Of a stretch of DNA of 8,049 nt, positions 1-6,700 are shown in pieces. The stretch is taken from assembly GCA_024642605.1 (NCBI GenBank), contig JAHEAT010000032.1, positions 1 through 8,049 on the forward strand. Reading direction: 5' to 3'. Numbering within the stretch: the stretch's first letter is position 1; every line of letters begins with the position of its first letter. The translations under genes were made by a program, and so were the position numbers. The notes beneath the pieces were generated by a model. The model was not told the origin of the DNA and made no database searches. It was given only the letters and a program-made list of their open reading frames with translations. Source of the DNA: Microbacteriaceae bacterium. GTDB lineage: Bacteria > Actinomycetota > Actinomycetes > Actinomycetales > Microbacteriaceae.

Positions 1-26
1 GACTTATTGCCGTCGCGTTGCGACAA

Positions 27-103
27 CGGGCTATAGCGCAGCTTGGTAGCGCACTTGTCTGGGGGACAAGGGGTCGCCGGTTCAAATCCGGCTAGCCCGA
101 CCA
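27..103 (+). tRNA. tRNA-Pro, anticodon GGG, with encoded CCA
   Basis: A complete cloverleaf can be folded by eye. The acceptor arms are CGGGCTA (27-33) and TAGCCCG (93-99), followed by discriminator A100 and a genomically encoded CCA at 101-103. The D stem pairs GCGC 36-39 with GCGC 49-52, and the D loop carries GG. The anticodon stem pairs CTTGT 54-58 with ACAAG 66-70 and encloses the loop CTGGGGG, which puts GGG at 61-63. The T stem pairs GCCGG 76-80 with CCGGC 88-92 around the loop TTCAAAT. Anticodon GGG reads proline codons CCC and CCU. Only 26 bases lie upstream, so its promoter is largely outside the window. No clear T-rich terminator follows it. Confidence 0.97.
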
Positions 104-146
104 TAACGTTTCAAAATCGGGCCACTTTGAGCATCAAACGAAAGCA

Positions 147-152
147 TAGAAT
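147..152 (+). promoter_or_regulatory. Candidate leaderless -10 element for the phosphatidyltransferase gene
   Basis: TAGAAT matches the TATAAT consensus at five of six bases and lies exactly 6 nt upstream of the ATG at 159. Transcription would be expected to start at or next to the A of the start codon. No purine-rich Shine-Dalgarno sequence is visible before this ATG, which fits leaderless translation, a common mode in actinobacteria. A -35 element is not convincing: TTGAGC at 127-132 leaves only a 14-nt spacer. Confidence 0.5.
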
Positions 153-158
153 CTCAAC

Positions 159-782
159 ATGAGTGAGCCAACCTTAGTGAAGCAGTTGCTCACCGTACCC
201 AACTTGCTGAGCCTCTTTCGCCTCGCATTGGTGCCGGTTTTTCTTTGGCTTCTGCTCACCGACCAAAGCGGTTTAGCGATTCTCGCGCTGGTTGTGGCCA
301 GCGCCACCGATTATCTCGACGGCTTCTTCGCCCGAAAACTCAATCAGACCACTCGCCTCGGAGCCCTGCTCGACCCGGCTGCCGACCGGCTCTACATTTT
401 GGCCACACTCATCGGGCTGGCAGTTACCAACCACATTCCCGGCTGGCTTCCTTTTGTCATTATTGCCAGGGATGTACTGCTTGCGGTGACCTACCCAATG
501 CTCGCTACTCGCGGTTACGGGCCACTGCCGGTGCACTACGTTGGCAAGGCCGGAACCTTCGCGCTGCTTTACGCTTTTCCGTTGCTGCTCATCGCCGACG
601 TCTGGAAAGATGCCGGCAATGTGATTCTTCCGATCGCTTGGGGCTTCGCCATTTGGGGTATCGGCCTCTACTGGTGGTCTGGCGTTCTGTATCTGAGACA
701 GCTGATTTCGGTCGTGAAATCGACCCCTCCAAAAACCACTAGGCTTGCAGAAAAGGGAGGTCAGATCAATGCCAACGAATGA
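159..782 (+). CDS. pgsA: CDP-alcohol phosphatidyltransferase (phosphatidylglycerophosphate or cardiolipin synthase type)
   Basis: This 207-residue integral membrane enzyme would transfer a phosphatidyl group from CDP-diacylglycerol to an alcohol acceptor, making anionic phospholipid in the cytoplasmic membrane. The family signature is intact: D51-x2-D54-G55-x2-A58-R59-x8-G68-x3-D72-x3-D76, with the aspartates that bind the metal and CDP. The N-terminal TVPNLLSLFRL stretch is typical of PgsA-like proteins. About six hydrophobic segments can be seen, near residues 11-33, 37-52, 78-92, 94-113, 130-147 and 155-178. Length is usual for the family. Its place just before garA recalls mycobacterial pgsA2 (Rv1822), which may be a cardiolipin synthase, so the exact acceptor (glycerol-3-phosphate or phosphatidylglycerol) is unsettled. 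The last 14 nt overlap the next gene, whose ribosome binding site lies inside this one. The ATG at 159 probably begins a leaderless transcript. Confidence 0.9.
   Translation: MSEPTLVKQLLTVPNLLSLFRLALVPVFLWLLLTDQSGLAILALVVASATDYLDGFFARKLNQTTRLGALLDPAADRLYILATLIGLAVTNHIPGWLPFVIIARDVLLAVTYPMLATRGYGPLPVHYVGKAGTFALLYAFPLLLIADVWKDAGNVILPIAWGFAIWGIGLYWWSGVLYLRQLISVVKSTPPKTTRLAEKGGQINANE
754..761 (+). promoter_or_regulatory. Ribosome binding site that fixes the FHA gene start
   Basis: AGGGAGGT lies 7 nt upstream of the ATG at 769 and is one of the strongest Shine-Dalgarno sequences in the window. It favours ATG 769 over the in-frame TTG at 745, which would put the ribosome binding site inside the coding sequence and add eight residues not expected in this family. 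Confidence 0.8.
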
Positions 783-1197
783 GTCAAACTCGAACGAAAT
801 CGAGTCGACGCAAAACTTTGCTGACGGTCTGGTCACCCAGGATGCGTCGGGCCTCGATGCTGCCGAACTTGCTGCTGTGGCAGCCCTTCCGGCTGGTCAC
901 GCACTGCTGATTGTGAAGCGCGGATACGAAGAGGGTTCAAGGTTCTTGCTCGACACCGAAGTGACCACCGTGGGTCGCCACCCGAAGGCCGACATTTTTT
1001 TAGACGACGTTACCGTTTCTCGTCGCCATGCCGAATTCGTTCGTACCGGAAGAAACTTTAAGGTTCGCGACCTAGCCTCGCTCAACGGAACCTATTACAA
1101 CGGCAGCCGAGTAGACGAGGTTTTACTTGAGGATGGCTCGGAGATTCAGGTTGGCAAGTTCAAGTTGAGCTTCTATGCAGCAAAGGCAGACTTTTAA
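769..1197 (+). CDS. garA: GarA/OdhI-like FHA-domain metabolic switch protein
   Basis: This 142-residue cytoplasmic protein has the size of Corynebacterium OdhI. In relatives, the unphosphorylated form binds and inhibits 2-oxoglutarate dehydrogenase and, in mycobacteria, also acts on glutamate enzymes. Phosphorylation of an N-terminal threonine makes the protein fold on itself and releases its targets. The FHA domain covers about residues 45-137. The phosphothreonine-binding residues are present: G69-R70-H71, S84, H87 and N106-G107-T108. The stretch DIFLDDVTVSRRHAEF is nearly identical to GarA from memory. The N-terminal phospho-acceptor motif, ETTSVF in GarA/OdhI, is changed here to ESTQNF, with S13-T14 in place of the two threonines. 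The gene overlaps the phosphatidyltransferase by 14 nt and ends 2 nt before ftsR, so the three are probably co-transcribed. The regulated partners in this organism are inferred, not shown. Confidence 0.9.
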   Translation: MPTNESNSNEIESTQNFADGLVTQDASGLDAAELAAVAALPAGHALLIVKRGYEEGSRFLLDTEVTTVGRHPKADIFLDDVTVSRRHAEFVRTGRNFKVRDLASLNGTYYNGSRVDEVLLEDGSEIQVGKFKLSFYAAKADF

Positions 1198-1199
1198 AG

Positions 1200-1904
1200 A
1201 TGGCTCAGGTTGCTGAAGTAACTAGCATTCAAGCGCGTAGCGCCAAGCTCCTTACAATCGGTCAGGTGCTGAACATTCTGAACCCAGAATTCACCGAACT
1301 GAGCCCTTCAAAACTTCGCTTTCTTGAAGAGCAAGAACTAGTCACTCCTCAGCGCACCGCATCTGGTTACCGCAAGTACACCGAGCAAGATGTTGAACGC
1401 GTTCGCATCATCCTTGAACTTCAGCGCGACAAGTACCTGCCGCTCAAGGTGATCCGCCAGTATCTCGCCGACATCGATGCCGGCAAGGTTCCGACCCTGC
1501 CTGGTTCAAACACTCCAGTGGTCGAACACCTTCGTCAATCGAAGGGCGTCAAGTACACCGAGCTCGACCTAATCTCTGAGACCGCCATTACCCCAGCACT
1601 TATCTCGGATGCCCAGGCCTCTGGCCTTTTGGGTCAAGCGCCTTTCGAGGCAGCCGATTTGGAAATCGCGCGCGCACTCATGCACTTGCAGCGTTTCGGC
1701 ATTCAGCCAAGACACCTGCGAGGTATCAAGGCTGCTGCCGACCGAGAAATTGGCATCATCGAGGGCGTTGTTGCTCCGGTTCTGGCCAAAAAAGACACTT
1801 CGAGTCGTTCTCGTGCGGCTCACTACGCGATGGAGATTTCGAACCAGTTTGCGGCTATTCACGCCGAATTGGTGCGTTCTGTAATCGCGAAAATGGACAA
1901 GTAA
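1200..1904 (+). CDS. ftsR: MerR-family transcriptional regulator, FtsR (Rv1828) type
   Basis: This 234-residue DNA-binding regulator has an N-terminal MerR winged helix-turn-helix at about residues 16-85. It starts with LTIGQVLNILNPEF and includes the SKLRFLEEQELVTPQR and SGYRKYTEQDV segments, followed by the LPLKVIR helix. A C-terminal effector or dimerisation domain contains QPRHLRGIKAAADRE, a stretch shared with Mycobacterium Rv1828. In Corynebacterium, FtsR activates ftsZ, so a role in cell division is likely. The start codon comes 2 nt after the garA stop (TAA AG ATG). No good Shine-Dalgarno sequence stands at the right distance; the nearest purine run, AAAGG, is about 13 nt away. Translation therefore probably depends on coupling to garA. 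The order garA then this regulator is conserved in actinobacteria. No metal-binding cysteines are seen, so it is not a classic metal or redox MerR. Confidence 0.88.
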   Translation: MAQVAEVTSIQARSAKLLTIGQVLNILNPEFTELSPSKLRFLEEQELVTPQRTASGYRKYTEQDVERVRIILELQRDKYLPLKVIRQYLADIDAGKVPTLPGSNTPVVEHLRQSKGVKYTELDLISETAITPALISDAQASGLLGQAPFEAADLEIARALMHLQRFGIQPRHLRGIKAAADREIGIIEGVVAPVLAKKDTSSRSRAAHYAMEISNQFAAIHAELVRSVIAKMDK

Positions 1905-1998
1905 AACACCCGCGACACGCCGAACGGCAAAATTAACACCCTATTCGGCTACCAGTGGTCAACAATTAAACCTGTACTTGAACCTGAAGGGAGACGCG
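1905..1998 (+). promoter_or_regulatory. Intergenic region with candidate operator repeats before the second MerR gene
   Basis: This 94-nt gap is the largest non-coding space inside the cluster. It holds a direct repeat of AACCTG at 1969-1974 and 1981-1986, 12 nt apart. It also has a perfect short inverted repeat ACCA-G-TGGT at 1951-1959 and a wider inverted repeat GCCGAA (1919-1924) / TTCGGC (1944-1949). A ribosome binding site AAGGGAG (1987-1993) precedes ATG 1999 by 5 nt. I find no convincing -10/-35 pair. The repeats could be an operator for one of the two flanking MerR proteins, but this is inference from position and short matches. Confidence 0.3.
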
Positions 1999-2544
1999 AT
2001 GACTGACTTCCGCGACCCCGACAGCGATTACACCCAAGACATGCTCTTCACCGAAGGGCTACCAGCCATCGACCCGAAACTCGGTTACCGAGGCATCCCG
2101 GCCGCAGCGGCTGCAGGAATCTCTTACCGTCAGCTTGATTACTGGGACAGAACCGGACTGGTCGAGCCGAGCGTTCGCCACGCTAGCGGTTCGGGCAGCC
2201 AGAGACTTTACGCCTTCCGCGACATCCTTGTTTTGAAACTGGTAAAGCGGCTACTCGACACCGGAGTTTCGCTTCAGCAGATTCGTCTCGCCGTCGATCA
2301 ACTTCGGGCCGCGGGTTTTGGTGACTTGGCGCACATCACACTCATGTCTGACGGCGCACGTGTTTACCTGTGCACCACTCAAGACGAAGTAATCGACCTA
2401 GTCGATCGCGGTCAAGGTGTATTTGGTATCGCTGTAGGACGTGTGCTGCGCGAGGTAGAAGCAACCTTGGTGAACATGACCCCGTCTTCGCTCGAAGACA
2501 TCGATGAGCTTGCAGCGCGCCGCACCGCAAAGCGCGCCGTCTAA
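1999..2544 (+). CDS. MerR-family transcriptional regulator, Rv1830 type
   Basis: This 181-residue regulator starts at ATG 1999, which has AAGGGAG 5 nt upstream; the in-frame TTG at 1978 lies before that site and is unlikely. After an acidic N-terminal stretch of about 28 residues comes a MerR-type DNA-binding domain at about residues 30-100, with AAGISYRQLDYWDRTGLVEPS, then GSGSQRLYAFRDILVLKLVKRLLDTG. The C-terminal part has DLAHITLMSDGARVY and GQGVFGIAVG, stretches closely shared with Mycobacterium Rv1830. That protein has been linked to regulation of mycobacterial cell division and growth (reported as McdR). In mycobacteria a bifunctional nuclease gene (Rv1829) sits between this gene and the FtsR-type gene; here it is absent. 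The gene is probably transcribed with garA-ftsR, possibly with an additional promoter in the 94-nt gap. It converges on the ParA gene 31 nt downstream. Confidence 0.88.
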   Translation: MTDFRDPDSDYTQDMLFTEGLPAIDPKLGYRGIPAAAAAGISYRQLDYWDRTGLVEPSVRHASGSGSQRLYAFRDILVLKLVKRLLDTGVSLQQIRLAVDQLRAAGFGDLAHITLMSDGARVYLCTTQDEVIDLVDRGQGVFGIAVGRVLREVEATLVNMTPSSLEDIDELAARRTAKRAV

Positions 2545-2556
2545 ATTTTCTGATTC

Positions 2557-2569
2557 AGGCCTTCGGCCT
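2557..2569. terminator. Small hairpin between convergent genes, possible weak bidirectional terminator
   Basis: AGGCC-TTC-GGCCT forms a perfect 5-bp GC-rich stem in the 31-nt gap between the Rv1830-type gene and the convergent ParA gene. Its position suits a shared terminator, but neither strand has a U-run after the stem, so intrinsic termination would be weak. It is the only stable-looking hairpin in the gap. Confidence 0.4.
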
Positions 2570-2575
2570 ATGCAA

Positions 2576-3685
2576 CTAACCCTTTTTTGAGTCTGGCGAA
2601 CCGGTTTCGTCTTCTTCTGGGTCGACCTCGGTGGCGGCCTCTGCCACCAGCAAATCAAAATCGGTAACCTCGGCCGTTTGACCGGTGTCGGTATCGATGC
2701 CGGGTCTGAGATCTTGAGAAGCTGCGATGCCCAAGTCGACCTCGGCAGCAGCCGGCAAGTTTTCTGAGTCGAGCAACTCAATCGGCTCGAGAGGCGACTT
2801 GGCGAGAAGTGTTTCTATCTTCTTCTTGCCGCGTGCCGTGCGAATCAGCTTGCGCTGGCGACGCGTGCTCTTCGACTTCTCTTCAACCTCGTCGTACACG
2901 TTGGCTGTTAGGTCGAGCAAAAGTGAGTCGAGAATTTGGTCGAAGTAGGTTGCTATGTGTTTGGCGGTGTCGCCCGGCCACGAGTGAATGGGCCTAGCAG
3001 CACCCTGGGCCTGCTGAATGGTGGACTTCTCTTCGAACTTTTGCGGCAACAGCCGGCCGGGATACTTTTCGTTGAGCTCTTTGACCCTGAACTGATGTTC
3101 GCGGCTCAGCGGCTTGTAACGGTTGATCACCACGCCAAAGATCTTGAGGCGACGGGTCACCTCTTTGCGAAGATCGTTGATGGCTCGGATGCTTCGGTCG
3201 GCCGCCACCACAGAAAAGAGGCTCGGCTCGGTAACCACAAGGATGCGGTCGGAAGCAACCCATGCCGTTTTGGTGAGTCCGTTGATCGAAGGGGGAGTGT
3301 CGATGATCACCAAATCGTATTCATCTTCTACTCGGCTGAGGGCTATTTCTAGACGCCACATTTCACGAACCGATGGCGACGGGTCATCTGAGAGCTGCAC
3401 CTTTGGGCTGCCGACCATAATGTCGGTCTTCGTAGGCTGAATTTTGCCCCAACTACTCGCTACGATTGCACTATGCACAATGTTGTGTCGGGGTTTTCTC
3501 AAAACATCGGCGCAGGTCGTGTTGAACTCCCCAATGGCGCCTAATCCGGTGGTCGCATCGCACTGCGGGTCGAGGTCTACAACGAGAGTGCGTAGCCCCC
3601 GAGCATAAGCAGCGGAGGCCATACCAAGGGCAACCGTGGTCTTGCCGACGCCTCCCTTTAGGGAGCTAACGCTAAGAACATGCAC
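2576..3685 (-). CDS. Orphan ParA-family partition ATPase with charged C-terminal extension
   Basis: This 369-residue cytoplasmic P-loop ATPase belongs to the ParA/Soj/MinD group, which forms nucleotide-controlled dimers on DNA or membrane to place cargo. The deviant Walker A is at residues 10-17 (KGGVGKTT), Walker A' at 34-41 (LVVDLDPQ) and Walker B at 124-132 (DLVIIDTPP). The ATPase fold ends near residue 257. After it come a basic segment (270-289, STRRQRKLIRTARGKKK) and then a D/E-rich, probably disordered tail (300-369) ending DSKKG. No N-terminal helix-turn-helix precedes the ATPase, as in chromosomal-type ParA proteins. No parB or parS candidate adjoins it, so it is not an evident part of a classical parAB operon; actinobacteria carry such orphan ParAs, for example PldP-like division proteins. 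The start is GTG, with AAAAGGTAG (3703 to 3695) 9 nt upstream. It is divergent from pyc across 59 nt. Confidence 0.88.
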   Translation of the reverse strand: MHVLSVSSLKGGVGKTTVALGMASAAYARGLRTLVVDLDPQCDATTGLGAIGEFNTTCADVLRKPRHNIVHSAIVASSWGKIQPTKTDIMVGSPKVQLSDDPSPSVREMWRLEIALSRVEDEYDLVIIDTPPSINGLTKTAWVASDRILVVTEPSLFSVVAADRSIRAINDLRKEVTRRLKIFGVVINRYKPLSREHQFRVKELNEKYPGRLLPQKFEEKSTIQQAQGAARPIHSWPGDTAKHIATYFDQILDSLLLDLTANVYDEVEEKSKSTRRQRKLIRTARGKKKIETLLAKSPLEPIELLDSENLPAAAEVDLGIAASQDLRPGIDTDTGQTAEVTDFDLLVAEAATEVDPEEDETGSPDSKKG

Positions 3686-3744
3686 GCGTATAGGCTACCT
3701 TTTATCAGCGCCAAAACCTGTCAGCCTCTGAACCTTAGGAACTA
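3686..3744. promoter_or_regulatory. Divergent parA/pyc promoter region with symmetric -10-like element
   Basis: Both flanking genes must be transcribed outward from, or near, this 59-nt gap. TAGGCTA at 3691-3697 provides a TANNNT hexamer on both strands: TAGGCT (3691-3696) toward pyc and TAGCCT (3697 to 3692) toward parA. The minus-strand hexamer is 6 nt before the parA GTG, and the plus-strand one would give pyc a leader of about 40 nt. The pyc Shine-Dalgarno is AGGA at 3737-3740, 4 nt before its ATG. No good -35 element is seen for either direction. The assignment rests on weak consensus matches. Confidence 0.4.
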
Positions 3745-6700
3745 ATGTTCAAAAAGATCCTCGTTGCTAACCGTGGCGAAATCGCGATTCGCGCGTTTCG
3801 TGCCGCCTACGAACTGGGCGCTGCTACCGTTGCAGTTTTTCCTTACGAGGACAGAAACTCGAGCCACCGCCTAAAGGCAGATGAGGCCTACCAGATCGGA
3901 ACCGAGGGTCACCCGGTTCGCGCCTATCTAGACGTTGACGAAATCATTCGCGTGGCCAAAGAATCTGGCGCTGACGCCATTTACCCTGGTTATGGCTTTC
4001 TCTCAGAGAACCCCGAACTAGCTCGCGCCGCAGCCGAAAACGGCATCACCTTCATTGGGCCGAAAGCCGATGTTCTCGAGCTCGCCGGCAACAAGGTCAA
4101 CGCAAAGTCCGCTGCAATTGCGGCCGGCGTACCGGTTTTGAAGTCGAGCCAGTCTTCTTCTGATGTCACTGAGCTTGTTGCCCAGGGCAATGACATCGGG
4201 TTTCCTCTGTTTGTCAAGGCCGTCGCCGGCGGTGGTGGTCGCGGCATGCGACGCGTAGCCGAGGCAAGCCTGCTTCCTGCAGCACTCGCCGAAGCAATGC
4301 GCGAAGCCGATGCCGCATTTGGCGACGCCCGCGTGTTTCTCGAGCAGGCGGTACTTCGCCCTCGCCACATCGAGGTTCAGATTCTCGCCGATGCAGAAGG
4401 CAACGTTGTGCACCTGTTCGAGCGCGACTGCTCGGTTCAGCGTCGAAACCAAAAAGTTGTCGAGATTGCGCCTGCACCTCTGCTCGACGAAGATCTCCGT
4501 CAGCAGCTTTACAAGGATGCGGTGGCTTTTGCCAAGCAGATTGGCTACTCAAACGCCGGAACCGTTGAATTCCTAATCGACACGGTTGGGCCAAACGCAG
4601 GTAAGCACGTGTTCATCGAGATGAATCCGCGCATTCAGGTAGAGCACACGGTTTCTGAAGAGATCACCGACATCGACCTCGTGCAGAGCCAGATGCGCAT
4701 TGCATCGGGTGAGTCGCTACCCGAGCTCGGACTCAGCCAAGCCAACATCACGATGCACGGATTCGCCGTACAGTGCCGAATCACTACCGAAGACCCAGCC
4801 GCCGGTTTCAGACCCGACACCGGAAAGATCACCACCTACCGCTCACCGGGCGGTGCCGGTATTCGCCTAGACGGCGGTACCATCTCGGCAGGCAGCGAGG
4901 TAAGCCCTTACTTTGACTCGCTGTTAGTTAAGTTGATTGCCAAAGGTAAAGACTTTCCTACCGCCGTTATTCGTGCCCGTCGCGCTCTAGCCGAGTTCCG
5001 CATCCGTGGTGTGTCTACCAATATTGCTTTCTTGCAGGCCGTCATGGCCGACCCAACTTTCGCCAGTGGCGACCTGAGCACCTCGTTTATCGATGAGCGC
5101 CCGCAGCTGTTTACTGCGGCGCCTTCTAAAGACCGAGGAACCAAGATTCTCACCTGGCTGGCCGACGTAACCGTTAACCAGCCTTACGGCCCGCGCAACG
5201 GGCGGGTATCACCATCGCTCAAGCTTCCGAAGCTCGACCTAACCGTGCCGGCGCCAGCGGGCTCTCGTCAGTCACTTCTCGAACTTGGACCAAAGGCCTT
5301 CGCGAAGAAGCTTCGCGACCAACAGCAGGTGGCAATCACCGACACCACCTTCCGTGACGCACACCAGTCGCTGCTGGCTACCCGCGTTCGCGGACGCGAC
5401 CTGGTTCAAGTGGCACCCTACGTGGCTCGCCTTACACCGCAACTGCTATCGGTTGAGGCATGGGGAGGGGCAACCTACGACGTGGCCCTTCGGTTCCTAG
5501 GCGAAGACCCTTGGGAAAGACTTGCTGCCCTGCGTGTGGCAATGCCAAACCTCTGCATACAGATGCTGCTTCGCGGAAGAAACACCGTTGGCTACACGCC
5601 ATACCCAACCGAGGTAACCGATGCCTTCGTAAAGGAAGCGGCTGCCACCGGAGTCGACATCTTCAGAATTTTCGACGCACTCAATGACGTTGAACAGATG
5701 CGCCCTGCGATCGAAGCCGTCTTGCGCACCGAAACCGCGCTCGCCGAAGTTGCCATTTGCTACACCGGCAACCTTCTTGACCCGGCCGAAGACCTCTACA
5801 CGCTCGATTACTACCTGGCGCTCGCCGAGCAAATCGTTGCCGCCGGAGCCCACATCCTGGCCATTAAAGACATGGCCGGACTTCTTCGACCAGCAGCCGC
5901 TGCGAAGCTGGTGAAGGCCTTGCGTGAACGATTTGACCTACCTGTTCACTTGCACACTCACGACACGGCGGGCGGTCAGCTAGCCACTCTGATGGCCGCA
6001 ATCGATGCTGGTGTAGACGCGGTTGACGTTGCCTCTGCGCCGATGGCAGGAACCACCAGCCAGCCTTCGGCTTCGGCTCTCGTGGCAGCCCTCTCCAACA
6101 CCGATCGCGATTCAGGCATTCCGCTCGACTCTGTTACAGCTCTTGAGCCTTACTGGGAAGACGTTCGATTGGTCTATTCACCATTCGAATCGGGATTACC
6201 CGGCCCAACCGGTCGCGTATATAAGCACGAGATCCCGGGCGGTCAGCTGTCGAACCTGCGCCAGCAGGCTATTGCACTAGGCCTGGGAAACCAGTTTGAG
6301 CGCGTCGAAGACATGTACGCCGCGGCCAACCGCATTCTCGGTCGACCAACCAAGGTGACTCCGTCATCGAAGGTGGTAGGCGACCTTGCGCTACACCTGG
6401 TTGCCGTTGGCGCTGACCCCGATGACTTTGCCGAAAACCCGCAAAACTACGATGTGCCAGATTCGGTAATCGGCTTCATGGCCGGCGAACTCGGTGATCT
6501 GCCGGGTGGCTGGCCAGAACCGTTCCGCACCAAGGTGCTGCAGGGCAAGAACCCGAAGTTTGGTTTAACCAAGGTTGCCGACGAAGACCTCGCCAAACTC
6601 ACCTCGGATGACGCACGACTCCGTCGCTCGACGCTTAACCGACTATTGTTCCCTGGCCCAACCGCCGACTTCGAGAAGGCTCGCGAGAACTATGGGAACC

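Noticed and set aside
12..24. Hairpin GTCGC-GTT-GCGAC just before the tRNA
   Set aside because: It has a 5-bp stem with no T-run and sits at the window edge next to the tRNA 5' end. It may belong to upstream sequence, and no function can be assigned.
245..742. Plus-strand open frame of 165 codons inside the phosphatidyltransferase gene
   Set aside because: It is an alternative frame of a gene with a complete CDP-alcohol phosphatidyltransferase signature. Its product is arginine- and histidine-rich with no family features.
745..768. TTG start 24 nt upstream of the garA ATG
   Set aside because: The strong AGGGAGGT site lies between TTG 745 and ATG 769, so the upstream start would bury the ribosome binding site in the coding sequence.
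273..836. Long minus-strand open frame of 187 codons opposite the phosphatidyltransferase and garA start
   Set aside because: It is a shadow of two well-supported genes. Its product shows no recognisable domain, and no ribosome binding evidence was found.
1919..1949. Inverted repeat GCCGAA / TTCGGC as a terminator after ftsR
   Set aside because: The 19-nt loop and absence of a U-run make it a poor intrinsic terminator. It is noted only as part of the intergenic repeats.
1978..1998. TTG start upstream of the Rv1830-type gene
   Set aside because: AAGGGAG at 1987-1993 is correctly spaced for ATG 1999 and would lie inside the longer version.
4018..4452. Minus-strand open frames opposite pyc, including a 144-codon one
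   Set aside because: They mirror the biotin carboxylase coding sequence and show no domain or plausible initiation signal. The same applies to 4214-4594 and 5497-5853.
5189..5203. Hairpin GCCCG-CGCAA-CGGGC inside pyc
   Set aside because: It lies within the linker coding region of an intact gene with no U-run. It is a likely product of GC-rich codons.
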